From contig NZ_JAAIKB010000006.1 of assembly GCF_011040385.1 (NCBI RefSeq), positions 62,001 to 126,000 on the forward strand: a stretch of DNA of 64,000 nt. The letters run 5' to 3'. The translations under genes were made by a program, and so were the position numbers. Positions 35,979-52,420 of this stretch are shown one piece after another. Within the stretch, counting starts at the first letter, position 1. Each line of letters opens with the position of its first letter. The notes beneath the pieces are model-generated. The model did no database searches. It worked only from the letters and a program-made list of their open reading frames with translations, and was not told where the DNA came from. Source of the DNA: Falsiroseomonas algicola. GTDB taxonomy: Bacteria > Pseudomonadota > Alphaproteobacteria > Acetobacterales > Acetobacteraceae.

Positions 35979-37414
35979 TTACACGGGCGCGGGGCCGGCG
36001 ATGCCGGTCCCGTGTTGCCGCTGCAGGGCGGGCTGGCGCTGCCTGCGCACCAGCGGGCCCACGACGGCGAGAGTGACGAAGAGCAGTGCGATCTCGATGA
36101 GATAGACGCCGACATAGCCGGTGGCAGGACTCATCATGGCATCGCCCAGCGCGCCGGATTCCGCGAGGGAGGAGACCGCATCCCGCAGCCCGCCCCCGAA
36201 GGCCATGGCGCAGCCGGCGGCGGTGGCCTGCACGGCCCCCCAGACGCCGAGCGCCAGGCCCACCTGGTCCGCGGGCGCGGAGGCCATGCAGGCGGTGAGC
36301 GTCGCATGGCCGAAGAGCCCCGCGCCGAAGCCGATCAGCAGGATGCCGAGCGCGAAGAGGATGGCCGTGTCGAAGGGCGCGGCGAAGACGATCAGCGTGA
36401 AGCCCGCGATGCCGAACAGCGCGCCATGGGCCGCGACCATATGGGCATCCGTGCCCTGGCTGAGCCGCCGCGCCGCCCGCAGGAAGCCACAGACCGCCGC
36501 CGCCGCTAGGCCGGCCGAGAGCGCCGTGGTGCCGCCGACCGTGAGGCCCAGGATCTGGCCGCCATAGGGTTCCAGCAGCACGTCCTGCATGGCGAAGCCC
36601 GCAGTGCCCAGCCCCGCGCCGAGCAGCCGGCGGTTCCAGGGCCCGGTCCGGCGCAGCATGCGGAAGCTCTCGAGAAAGCCCGGCTCCTCCGCATCCGTCC
36701 GCGCGGTGCGGCTGGGGTCGCGCGCTTCCTGCTGCCAGGCGGCGATGAAGTTCAGCACCAGCGTCAGAGCGGCCGCGCCCTGCACCACCTGGATCAGGCG
36801 CAGCTGCGAGAAATCCGCCAGCAGCGCGCCGAAGATCAGCCCCGCCAGCACCATGCCGAAGAGCTGCATGGCCGACAGCATGGCGACGACATTGGGCTGC
36901 TGGTCGCGCGGCGACAGGTCCGTCGCCAAGGCGAGCCCCACCGTCTGCACCATGTGCATCCCCGCCCCCGTCATCAGGAAGGCGATGGCAGCGGCCAGTT
37001 GCCCGGCCCAGGGGTCCGCCCAGGTATCGCCCGACAGCACCAGCAGCGCGAAGGGCATCATGGCGAGCCCGCCGAACTGGATGGTGGTGCCGAGCCAGAG
37101 ATAGGGCACGCGCTTCCAGCCGAGAACCGATTTGTAGTTGTCCGACCGGAAGCCGATCAGGGCGCGCAGCGGCGCGAAGACCAGCGGCAGCGCGACCATG
37201 CTCGCCACCAGCCAGGCCGGCACCTTCAGCTCCACGATCATGACGCGGTTGAGCGTGCCGACCAGCAGGATCGCCGCCATGCCGCAGGAGATCTGGAACA
37301 GCGAGAGGCGCAGCAGCCGCGACATCGGCAGACGCTCCGACGTCGCGCTGGCGAAGGGCAGGAGATGCGGGCCGACGCCCTGCCAGAGACGGATGATGCG
37401 GCCGGGCTGCGTGC

Positions 37415-37418
<4 letters not shown>
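35979..37418 (-). CDS. lhaA: LH1 assembly protein LhaA (PucC family)
   Basis: A 479-residue, 12-helix MFS-fold protein of the bacteriochlorophyll-delivery (BCD) family needed for LH1 assembly. LSLFQISCGMAAILLVGTLNRVMIVEL at the start and FRSDNYKSVLGWKRVPYLWLG, GMHMVQTVGLALATDL in the middle are family-typical. It overlaps the bchM stop by 4 bases. A second family member lies at 49.8 kb. Confidence 0.94.
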
Positions 37419-42628
<5,210 letters not shown>

Positions 42629-42655
42629 GCTGCCTCCTGCGTGTCTTGACGAAAG

Positions 42656-44266
42656 TCACCTCGAGAAATGCGCTTTGGCGTCATAGAGCGTCTCGAGGGT
42701 GATGGTCCCGATGCCGCGTTCCTGCGCGAATCGTTCGGTGTTGCGACGCGCCTTGCCGCGGACGAAGAAGGGGATCTTCTTCAGCTCCTTCTCGGCATCG
42801 GCACCCCAGGTGACCACCAGCGTGCCAGTGACGGCGGCAGAGGGGTCGCCCGCGGCAGCGTGGGGAGTCACTGCCGCGGGCGCGGGCAGGGGCTGCGCGG
42901 CGGGCGCTGCCTCCTTACCCAGCTGTGACGGCGCGCCGTGCCCCAGATGGGACGGCGACGCGCTGTCGTTGAACTCGAAATCCTCCCGGAACATGCCGAG
43001 GAGATGCTCCTCCAGCCCCATCATCAGGGGGTGGACCCAGGTGTCGAACAACACGTTCGCACCCTCGATCCCCATCTGCGGCGAATGCCGGGCGGGGAAA
43101 TCCTGGACGTGCACCGGGGCCGAGATGACCGCGCAGGGAATGCCGAGGCGCTTGGCCACGTGGCGTTCCATCTGCGTGCCCAGGACCAGTTCCGGCTGCA
43201 GCGCCGCGATCTGCTGCTCCACCTCCAGGTAGTCGTCGGTGATCAGCGGCTCCACGCCATGGGTCGCGGCGGCGGCGCGGATCTCGCGGCCGAACTCCCG
43301 CGAATAGCTGCCGAGGCCGACGACCTGGAAGCCGAGTTCCTGGGAAGCGACCCGCGCGGCCGCGATGGCATGCGTCGCGTCGCCGAAGATGAAGACGCGC
43401 TTGTTGGTGAGATAGGTGCTGTCCACCGAGCGCGAATACCAGGGCAGGCGCAGCGTGCCGGTCGCGGTGGTGGCGGGCACGCCGGCCAGGGCCGCGACCT
43501 CCGCGACGAAATCGCGCGTGGCGCCGACGCCGATGGGGACGATGGTGGTGAAGGGCTGGCCGAAGCTGCGCTTGAGCCAGGACGCCGCCTGCCCCGCCAC
43601 TTCCGGGTAGAGCACGACGTTGAAATCGGCATCGCCGAGTCGCGCCAGGTCCGCCGGCGTCGCGCCCATCGGCGCGATGACGTTGACCTCGATGCCCAGC
43701 GTCTCCAGCAGCCGCTCCACCTCCGGCACGTCGTCGCGGTGCCGGAAGCCGAGCGCCGTCGGGCCGAGGATGTTGCAGCGGGGCGTGGCGCCGCGGGCGC
43801 GCTTCGTGCCGGGCGGCGGGACATGCGGGCCGGCGCAGGCGCGGACCAGCTGGTAGAACGTCTCCGACGCGCCCCAATTCTCCTTCCGCTGATAGGCGGG
43901 AAGCTCGAGGGGCACGACCGGGATCGGCAGGCCGAGCGTCTTCGCGAGGCCGCCCGGATCGTCCTGGATCAGCTCCGCCGTGCAGCTTGCACCCACCAGC
44001 AGCGCCTGCGGGCGGAAGCGGTCATAGGCATCCAGCACCGCATCGCGGAACAGGTTGGCGGTATCGCCGCCGAGGTCCTGCGCCTGGAAGGTGGTGTAGG
44101 TGACGGGCGGGCGCTTCGACCGACGCTCGATCATCGTGAAGAGCAGGTCGGCGTAGGTATCGCCCTGCGGCGCGTGCAGCACGTAGTGCACGCCCTCCAT
44201 CGCGGTGGCGATGCGCATGGCCCCGATATGGGGCGGGCCTTCATAGGTCCAGACGGCGAGCTGCAT
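42656..44266 (-). CDS. bchB: Light-independent protochlorophyllide reductase subunit B
   Basis: A 536-residue NifK-like subunit. Asp36 ([11 protein letters not shown]) is the unusual aspartate ligand of the NB-cluster; [20 protein letters not shown] is the family start. The C-terminal domain (after a Pro/Ala linker near 445-480) has [18 protein letters not shown], the mobile region that closes over substrate. It is 4 bases after bchN. Confidence 0.97.
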   Translation of the reverse strand: MQLAVWTYEGPPHIGAMRIATAMEGVHYVLHAPQGDTYADLLFTMIERRSKRPPVTYTTFQAQDLGGDTANLFRDAVLDAYDRFRPQALLVGASCTAELIQDDPGGLAKTLGLPIPVVPLELPAYQRKENWGASETFYQLVRACAGPHVPPPGTKRARGATPRCNILGPTALGFRHRDDVPEVERLLETLGIEVNVIAPMGATPADLARLGDADFNVVLYPEVAGQAASWLKRSFGQPFTTIVPIGVGATRDFVAEVAALAGVPATTATGTLRLPWYSRSVDSTYLTNKRVFIFGDATHAIAAARVASQELGFQVVGLGSYSREFGREIRAAAATHGVEPLITDDYLEVEQQIAALQPELVLGTQMERHVAKRLGIPCAVISAPVHVQDFPARHSPQMGIEGANVLFDTWVHPLMMGLEEHLLGMFREDFEFNDSASPSHLGHGAPSQLGKEAAPAAQPLPAPAAVTPHAAAGDPSAAVTGTLVVTWGADAEKELKKIPFFVRGKARRNTERFAQERGIGTITLETLYDAKAHFSR

Positions 44267-44270
44267 GGCG

Positions 44271-46147
<1,877 letters not shown>

Positions 46148-46413
46148 TGCTTGACAACCCTCCGTCAAAGGCGGTCCGTTGGCCCGTTCAGGCCGCCACT
46201 GCCCCTGCACGGCGGCCGACGAGGGGAGGAAGAGCCGAGAAAGGCTGCGCCGCATGGCCCCGTGGGCCTCAAACCGCGCATTTCTTTCTCCCCCGCTCGT
46301 GCTTGTTCAGGGAGGCTAGAAGCCCGGACCTCGCAGTGTCAAGCTCGATTGACGTAAATCGCGATTGACACGGAAGGCCGGCACGGTTGAAGTGTCAGTA
46401 CGGGAGCAGGGCG
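46148..46413. promoter_or_regulatory. Divergent bchF/aerR promoter region
   Basis: A 266-base gap between the divergent bchF and aerR genes, the longest gene-free stretch in the window. It contains PpsR-like sites at 46139-46156 and 46337-46354, plus extra half-sites (TTGACA near 46365 and TGTCA near 46393). No credible ORF was seen. It is probably the main control point for the bchF and regulator operons. Confidence 0.7.
46337..46354. promoter_or_regulatory. PpsR/CrtJ operator upstream of aerR
   Basis: TGTCAAGCTCGATTGACG is 9 of 10 with TGTCA-N8-TGACA, 60 bases before aerR and about 190 before bchF. It suggests autoregulation of the aerR-ppsR pair. Confidence 0.75.
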
Positions 46414-47376
46414 ATGTCGCCGAAGCCCACGACCACGGGAAAAGCCATGAGCGAGGTCAGCACACAGGCCAAGGAGGGCGGAGCCGCAGGCTCCCCGGGC
46501 CTGTCGCGCGACCAGGGCGCCGATGGCGATCGACAAGCGCCCCCCTCCAGCCCCCGGGCTCCCCCGCGGCAGGCGAAGCCGCCAGGTGCGGAACGCCGGC
46601 GCGTCGCGCTGCTGGCACGGACGCTGGAGACGGAGGTCATTCCCCGCCTCGTGCTGGCACGGCGGGAGGCGAATTCCCCCGCCTATATCGACAGCCCGGG
46701 CAGTTCCTTCCCGACGGTCGAGGATATTTCCGTGGTCGCCGGCCTGGCCATGACGGGCGACCTCTCCGGTGCGCTGGCCTATGTCAGCGGGCTGCGCGGG
46801 CGCGGCATGCCGCTGGAGATCATCTATCTGCAGCTGCTGGCGCCCGTGGCGCGGCGGCTGGGCGAGTTGTGGGAACAGGATCGCTGCGACTTCACCGCCG
46901 TGACCGTGGGTCTCTGCTGCCTGCAGCAGGTGGTGTTGGAGAACAGCCCGGCCTTCCAGCCGCGCATGGGTCGCCCCGATGTCGAGCGGCGCATCCTGCT
47001 GGCACCGGTGCCGGGGGAACAGCACAGCTTCGGCCTGCTGATGGTGGGCGAGTTCTTCCGGCGCCAGGGCTGGGATGTGAGCTCCGGCACCGGCACCACG
47101 GCCAAGGAACTGGCGGCCATGGTGCGGCGGCAATGGTTCGCGGCGGTGGGCTTCTCCCTCGCCTGCGAGGAAAGGCTGGAGACGCTGGCCACAACGATCC
47201 GGGAGGTCCGCCGGGCCTCGCGGAATCCGCAGATCGGTGTGCTCGTCGGCGGACGGGTGTTCATCGACCGGCCGGAGCTGGCGGCGCTGGTCGGCGCCGA
47301 TGCCACGGCGCCGGATGGGCAGCAGGCGGCGCTCAAGGCGGAGACGCTGCTCGCGCTGCTGATGCGGGAAGGTTGA
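46414..47376 (+). CDS. aerR: PpsR antirepressor AerR/PpaA (B12-binding domain)
   Basis: A 320-residue protein: about 60 flexible Gly/Pro-rich residues, a helical B12-2-like domain (65-180) with ELWEQDRCDF, then a Rossmann B12-binding domain. The cobalamin motif is a variant ExHxxG, GEQHSFG with His204, and later SSGTGTT and VGGRVF. AerR binds hydroxocobalamin in light and modulates CrtJ/PpsR. The start is taken at the ATG at 46414; a second ATG at 46447 is possible, and Rhodobacter makes long and short forms. ppsR lies 105 bases downstream. Confidence 0.88.
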   Translation: MSPKPTTTGKAMSEVSTQAKEGGAAGSPGLSRDQGADGDRQAPPSSPRAPPRQAKPPGAERRRVALLARTLETEVIPRLVLARREANSPAYIDSPGSSFPTVEDISVVAGLAMTGDLSGALAYVSGLRGRGMPLEIIYLQLLAPVARRLGELWEQDRCDFTAVTVGLCCLQQVVLENSPAFQPRMGRPDVERRILLAPVPGEQHSFGLLMVGEFFRRQGWDVSSGTGTTAKELAAMVRRQWFAAVGFSLACEERLETLATTIREVRRASRNPQIGVLVGGRVFIDRPELAALVGADATAPDGQQAALKAETLLALLMREG

Positions 47377-47481
47377 CCGGGCGGCAAGCTGTCCGGTTTT
47401 TGTGCATTGGATCAGTAGGTTGACGACCACGAGGGGTGGGTTGAGAAGGGGAGGCCCCTGGGATGAAGGACGGGATGCCTC

Positions 47482-48909
47482 GTGAAAGCGTTCAATGCCC
47501 CCAGCACGTCGCTCGGTCAGCTCGACGCGGATGCCACCGCGGGCCTGATCGCGGCTGCGGCGGACATCGCGCTCGTGCTTGACGAGGGCGGAGCCATTCG
47601 CGACCTGGCCTTCAGCAGCGAGGAACTCGCGCGCGAGTTCGATGCGCATGAGGGCTGGCTGGGCCGCCCCTGGGCCGACACCGTCGCGAAGGACAGCCGC
47701 CCGAAGGTGGAGGCGATGCTGGACCAGGCGCCCGCGCGTGACGCGCCGCGCTGGCGGCATGTGAACCAGCTTTCCGCCCGCGGCACCTCCATCCCCCTGC
47801 TCTGCTCCGTGGCGCCGATCGGCAGCCAGGGGCGGCGCGTGGTGTTCGGACGGGACCTCCGCCCCGTCTCCCAGTTGCAGCAGCGGCTGGTCGAGGTGCA
47901 GCAATCCATGGAGCGGGACTATTCCCGGCTCCGCCAGGCGGAGACCCGCTACCGCCTGCTGTTCCAGATGTCGGTCGACCCCGTCCTGATCCTGGACGCC
48001 GAGTCGCAGCGGATCATGGAGGCCAATCCCTCCGCCCAGCGGCTGTTCGGCCGCACCGCGCGGCGGATGCCGGGCCGCGTGCTGGCCGATGTCTTCGCGC
48101 CCGAGGATCGCGCCGCCGTGCAGGCGCTGCTCGCCACCGTGCGCAGCGCCGGGCGCGCGGATGATGTCCGCGCCAGGCTGGCGGAGGGGGCGCAGGATGT
48201 CCTCGTCTCCGCCTCCACCTTCCGCCAGGAAGGCGGGCTGCTCTTCCTGGTGCGCTTCACCGTGGTGGGCGATGCCGGCCAGGCGCTGATGCTGCCGGAA
48301 GCCAAGACCAAGCTGCTGAAGGTGGTGGAGGTGGTGCCGGACGCCTTCGTGGTGACGGACAGCGCGGCGCGCATCCTGACGGCGAACGCCGCCTTCCTCG
48401 ACATGGCGCAGGTGACGAGCGAGGAGCAGGCGCGGGGCGAGCCGCTGGACCGCTGGCTCGGCCGCCAGGGGGTGGAGGTGGAGGTGCTGCTCTCCAACCT
48501 CCGCAGCCGCGGCTCCGTCCGGCTCTATGCCTCCACCTTGCGGGGCGAACTGGGCGGGCAGTCGGAGGTCGAGATCTCCGCGGTCTCCGTCATGAATGGC
48601 GGGCAGCCCTGCTTCGGCTTCGCCATCCGCGATATCGGGCCGCGGCTGCGCCCGCCGGTGCGCGCGCAGGAAGGCGCGACGCGGTCGGTGGAGCAGCTGA
48701 CGGAGCTGATTGGCCGCGTGCCGTTGAAGGACCTGGTGCGCGAAGCCACCGATGCGATCGAGCGGCTCTGCATCGAGGCGGCGCTGGAGCTGACCGGGGA
48801 CAATCGCGCCTCGGCGGCGGAGATGCTCGGCCTGTCGCGGCAATCGCTCTACGTGAAGCTGCGGCGCTACGGGCTCGGCGACCTCGGTGCGGATGAGGGC
48901 CAGGATTGA
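47482..48909 (+). CDS. ppsR: Photosynthesis transcriptional repressor PpsR/CrtJ
   Basis: A 475-residue regulator: an N-terminal PAS-like domain (about 10-125), a Q-linker helix with QLQQRLVEVQQSMERDYSRLRQAE (about 130-153), PAS1 (155-260), PAS2 (280-385) and a C-terminal FIS-type HTH (NRASAAEMLGLSRQSLYVKLRRYGL). It represses bch/crt genes under oxygen. Only three cysteines are present: 108, 377 and 430. Cys430 fits the redox Cys before the HTH, but no Cys lies near residue 250. The start is a GTG with AAGGACGGG upstream. The bchG start follows closely. Confidence 0.95.
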   Translation: MKAFNAPSTSLGQLDADATAGLIAAAADIALVLDEGGAIRDLAFSSEELAREFDAHEGWLGRPWADTVAKDSRPKVEAMLDQAPARDAPRWRHVNQLSARGTSIPLLCSVAPIGSQGRRVVFGRDLRPVSQLQQRLVEVQQSMERDYSRLRQAETRYRLLFQMSVDPVLILDAESQRIMEANPSAQRLFGRTARRMPGRVLADVFAPEDRAAVQALLATVRSAGRADDVRARLAEGAQDVLVSASTFRQEGGLLFLVRFTVVGDAGQALMLPEAKTKLLKVVEVVPDAFVVTDSAARILTANAAFLDMAQVTSEEQARGEPLDRWLGRQGVEVEVLLSNLRSRGSVRLYASTLRGELGGQSEVEISAVSVMNGGQPCFGFAIRDIGPRLRPPVRAQEGATRSVEQLTELIGRVPLKDLVREATDAIERLCIEAALELTGDNRASAAEMLGLSRQSLYVKLRRYGLGDLGADEGQD

Positions 48910-48911
48910 CC

Positions 48912-49823
48912 ATGCCGAGCGGGACCGAGATCGCCGGGCGTGTGGGGGGCCAGCGGCTGCAGCCCTCGGCGGTGCTGGAACTGCTGAAGCCCGTCACTTG
49001 GTTCCCGCCCATGTGGGCCTTCGCCTGCGGCGCGGTGGCGTCGGGCGCGGCCTTCCTCGATGTCTATCCGCTCATCGCACTCGGCATCCTGCTGGCGGGG
49101 CCGATGGTCTGCGGCATGAGCCAGGCGGTGAATGACTGGTTCGACCGGCACGTCGACGCCATCAACGAACCGCAGCGGCCGATCCCCTCGGGCCGCATGC
49201 CGGGGCGGAGCGGGCTCTATGTCGCCATCGGCTGGACGATCGCGTCGCTGCTGGTGGGTGCGGCGCTCGGGCCCTGGGGCTTCGCGGCGACGGTGCTGGC
49301 GGTGGTGATGGCCTGGATCTATTCCGCGCCGCCGCTGCGCCTGAAGCAGAATGGCTGGCGGGGTAACCTCGCCTGCGGGATGAGCTACGAGACGCTGCCC
49401 TGGATCACCGCGACCGCTGTGCTGTCGGGCGGCGCGCCGGATGCGAAGGTCGTGGTCGTGGCCGTGCTCTACGGGCTCGGCGCGCATGGCATCATGACGC
49501 TGAACGACTTCAAGTCGATCGAGGGCGACACGCGCTTCGGCCTGCGGTCCCTGCCGGTGATCCTGGGCGCGGAGCGCGCGGCGAAGGTCGCGTGCCTGTT
49601 CATGGCGGCGCCGCAGGCGGTGGTGGTGGCGCTGCTGCTGGCCTGCGGTGCGCCGTTGCAGGCGGCCATGGTCGCGGGCGTGCTGGTGGCGCAGGGGCTG
49701 CTGATGCGGAAGCTGCTGCGCGATCCGCGCGGGCTGGCGCCCTGGTACAACGGCACGGGCATCACGCTCTACGTCTCGGGCATGATGGTCAGCGCCGTCG
49801 CGCTGTCGGGAGGTCTTCCATGA
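48912..49823 (+). CDS. bchG: Bacteriochlorophyll synthase BchG
   Basis: A 303-residue UbiA-type prenyltransferase esterifying bacteriochlorophyllide a with GGPP. Asp-rich motif 1 is NDWFDRHVDAINEPQRPIPSG and motif 2 is NDFKSIEGD, among eight or nine helices. The ATG at 48912 is 3 bases after the ppsR stop. It overlaps the next gene by ATGA. Confidence 0.96.
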   Translation: MPSGTEIAGRVGGQRLQPSAVLELLKPVTWFPPMWAFACGAVASGAAFLDVYPLIALGILLAGPMVCGMSQAVNDWFDRHVDAINEPQRPIPSGRMPGRSGLYVAIGWTIASLLVGAALGPWGFAATVLAVVMAWIYSAPPLRLKQNGWRGNLACGMSYETLPWITATAVLSGGAPDAKVVVVAVLYGLGAHGIMTLNDFKSIEGDTRFGLRSLPVILGAERAAKVACLFMAAPQAVVVALLLACGAPLQAAMVAGVLVAQGLLMRKLLRDPRGLAPWYNGTGITLYVSGMMVSAVALSGGLP

Positions 49824-51163
49824 ACGCCCTTCCGCCCCTCGGCTGGCTCGGCATCCTGCGCCTCGGCCTGGTGCAGACGGCGCTCGGCGCCATCGTGGTG
49901 CTGACCACGGCGGCGCTGAACCGGGTGATGGTGGTGGAACACGCGCTGCCGGCGACGCTGCCGGGCGTGCTGGTGGCGCTGCACTATGCCGTGCAGATGC
50001 TGAGGCCCCGGCTCGGCCATGGGTCGGACCAGGGCGGGCGGCGCACGCCCTGGATCATCGGCGGCATGGCGGTGCTGGGGCTGGGCGGCGTGCTGGCGGC
50101 GGTGGCGACGGCCTGGATGGGCACGGCGCTGGTGCCGGGCATCGCACTGGCCGTGCTGGCCTTCCTGCTGGTGGGCGTGGGTGTCGGCGCGGCGGGAACC
50201 TCGCTGTTGGTGCTGCTGGCAGCGCGGGTCGCGCCGGCGCGGCGGCCGGCGGCGGCCTCGCTGGTCTGGATCATGATGATCGCGGGCTTCGTGGTGACGA
50301 CGGCGATTTCCGGCCGGCTGCTCGACCCCTATTCGGGGCCGCGGCTGGTGGCCGTCGCGGCGGGCGTCTCCGTGCTCGCCTTCCTGCTGGCGCTGCTGGC
50401 GGTGGCGGGGATCGAGGGGCCGGGTGCGGCGCGGCGGGAGGCCGAGGCGGGCGCCAAGGCGCCCTTCATGGTGGCGCTGAAGCAGGTCTGGGCGGAGCCC
50501 GAGGCAAGGCAGTTCACCATCTTCGTCTTCGTCTCCATGCTGGCCTACAGCGCGCAGGACCTGATCCTGGAACCCTTCGCCGGCACCGTCTTCGGCATGA
50601 CGCTGGGCGAGACGACGCGGCTCTCCTCCCTGCAGCATGGTGGCGTGCTGGCGGGCATGATCGTCATCGCCGTCGTCGGCAGCCTGTCCGGCGGCCGCGT
50701 GGCGGTGCTGCGGGCCTGGACCGTGGGCGGCTGCCTGGCAGCGGCCGCGCTGCTGGCGACGCTGGCGGCGGCGGGCATGGCCGGGATCGGCTTCCCGATC
50801 CGGGAGGCCTTCTTCGCCCTCGGCGTCGCCAATGGCGCCTTCGCCGCGGCGGCCATCGCCTCGATGATGCAGCTGGTCTCCCGCGGGCGGGACGGCCGGG
50901 AAGGCGTGCGGATGGGCATGTTCGGGGCGGCGCAGGCGATCGCCTTCGGCGCCGGCGGGCTGGCCGGCACGGTGGTGCTGGATCTCGGGCGCCTCGTCAC
51001 GGGCAGCGCGGGCGGTGGCTACGTCACGGTCTTCGTGGCGGATGGGCTGCTGTTCCTGGCCTCCGCCCTGTTGGCGACGCGCATCGGGCGGCCGGCAACG
51101 GAAAAGTCACCGGATTACGGTTCGATGAACGGCCGCGATGCGCGGCTGGCCAGTGGCGACTGA
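49820..51163 (+). CDS. PucC-family (BCD) transporter between bchG and bchP
   Basis: A 447-residue, 12-helix MFS-fold protein related to LhaA/PucC. LNRVMVVEHALPATLPGVLVALHYAVQMLRPRLGHGSDQGGRRTP is the family N-terminus. This gene is often called bch2 (R. sphaeroides) or ORF428 in R. capsulatus. It is thought to deliver BChl to complexes. It starts in an ATGA overlap with bchG, preceded by GGAGG. Its neighbour bchP is 17 bases away. Confidence 0.9.
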   Translation: MNALPPLGWLGILRLGLVQTALGAIVVLTTAALNRVMVVEHALPATLPGVLVALHYAVQMLRPRLGHGSDQGGRRTPWIIGGMAVLGLGGVLAAVATAWMGTALVPGIALAVLAFLLVGVGVGAAGTSLLVLLAARVAPARRPAAASLVWIMMIAGFVVTTAISGRLLDPYSGPRLVAVAAGVSVLAFLLALLAVAGIEGPGAARREAEAGAKAPFMVALKQVWAEPEARQFTIFVFVSMLAYSAQDLILEPFAGTVFGMTLGETTRLSSLQHGGVLAGMIVIAVVGSLSGGRVAVLRAWTVGGCLAAAALLATLAAAGMAGIGFPIREAFFALGVANGAFAAAAIASMMQLVSRGRDGREGVRMGMFGAAQAIAFGAGGLAGTVVLDLGRLVTGSAGGGYVTVFVADGLLFLASALLATRIGRPATEKSPDYGSMNGRDARLASGD

Positions 51164-51180
51164 ACGGAAGGATGGCCTCC

Positions 51181-52380
51181 ATGGACAGCGCCGGAATCTT
51201 CGACGTGGTGGTGGTGGGGGGCGGCCCCGCGGGCGCCACCGCCGCGCATGATCTGGCGCGGCAGGGCCGCACCGTGGCGCTTCTGGACAAGGCCGGGCGC
51301 ATCAAGCCCTGCGGCGGCGCGATCCCGCCGCGGGCGATCCGGGACTTCGACATCCCGAACCACCTGATCGTCGCCCGCATCAACGCCGCGCGCATGATCT
51401 CCCCCACCGACAAGGAGGTCGACATGCCGGTGGAGAACGGCTTCGTCGGCATGGTGGACCGGGACGTCTTCGACGAATTCCTGCGCGGCCGCGCGGCGGA
51501 GGCGGGCGCCGAGCGCCTGACCGGGAGCTTCGAGGCGGTGGAACGCGACGCCGATGGCGTCACCGTCGTGACCTGGACGCCCAAGGGCGCGCCGGACGGC
51601 ACCACGCCGCTTCGGCTGCGGACGCGCTGCGTCATCGGCGCGGATGGCGCGCGCAGCCAGGTCGGCAAGCAGACCGTGCCGGGGGCGGAGAAGATCCCCT
51701 GCGTCTTCGCCTACCACGAGATCGTGGAAGCGCCGAAGGGGGAGGTCGCGAAGTATGACGGGCAGCGCTGCGATGTCGTCTACAACGGCCGCTTCTCCCC
51801 CGACTTCTACAGCTGGATCTTCCCGCATGGGGACAAGGTCTCGATCGGGACGGGGTCGGCGCATAAGGGCTTCTCGCTGCGCGGTTCGGTGGCCGAGCTG
51901 CGCGCCGCGACGGGCTTCGACAAGGTGAAGACCATCCGGCGGGAGGGCGCGCCCATCCCGCTGAAGCCGCTGAAGAAGTGGGACAACGGCCGCGACGTGG
52001 TGCTGGCCGGCGATGCCGCGGGCGTGGTCGCGCCGGCCTCCGGCGAGGGCATCTACTACGCCATGCTGTGCGGCCGCCTCGCCGCGGAGTCCGCGGCGGA
52101 GTTCGTCGCCACCGGCGATCCCCGGGCGCTGGCGACCGCGCGCAAGCGCTTCATGAAGGCGCATGGCCGCGTCTTCTGGATCCTCGGGATCATGCAGTAT
52201 TTCTGGTACTCCTCCGACAAGCGGCGGGAGAAGTTCGTCAAGATCTGCCAGGACAAGGACGTCCAGCGCCTGACCTGGGAATCCTACATGAACAAGGAAC
52301 TCGTGCGCCGCGACCCGCTGGCGCATGTGCGGATCTTCTTCAAGGACCTCGCGCATCTGTTCGGCTTCGCCCGGGCATGA
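51181..52380 (+). CDS. bchP: Geranylgeranyl reductase BchP
   Basis: A 399-residue FAD-dependent reductase converting the geranylgeranyl tail of BChl to phytyl. FAD site VVVVGGGPAGATAAHDLARQG is followed by RIKPCGGAIPPRAI; the second FAD motif is VVLAGDAAGVVAPASGEGI. I prefer the ATG at 51181: GGAAGG is 9 bases upstream, whereas it directly abuts the alternative ATG at 51172. Forty bases separate it from hemC. Confidence 0.95.
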   Translation: MDSAGIFDVVVVGGGPAGATAAHDLARQGRTVALLDKAGRIKPCGGAIPPRAIRDFDIPNHLIVARINAARMISPTDKEVDMPVENGFVGMVDRDVFDEFLRGRAAEAGAERLTGSFEAVERDADGVTVVTWTPKGAPDGTTPLRLRTRCVIGADGARSQVGKQTVPGAEKIPCVFAYHEIVEAPKGEVAKYDGQRCDVVYNGRFSPDFYSWIFPHGDKVSIGTGSAHKGFSLRGSVAELRAATGFDKVKTIRREGAPIPLKPLKKWDNGRDVVLAGDAAGVVAPASGEGIYYAMLCGRLAAESAAEFVATGDPRALATARKRFMKAHGRVFWILGIMQYFWYSSDKRREKFVKICQDKDVQRLTWESYMNKELVRRDPLAHVRIFFKDLAHLFGFARA

Positions 52381-52420
52381 CGCACCTCCCCTTCCTCCCC
52401 GCGCGCGGAGACGCCTGAGC

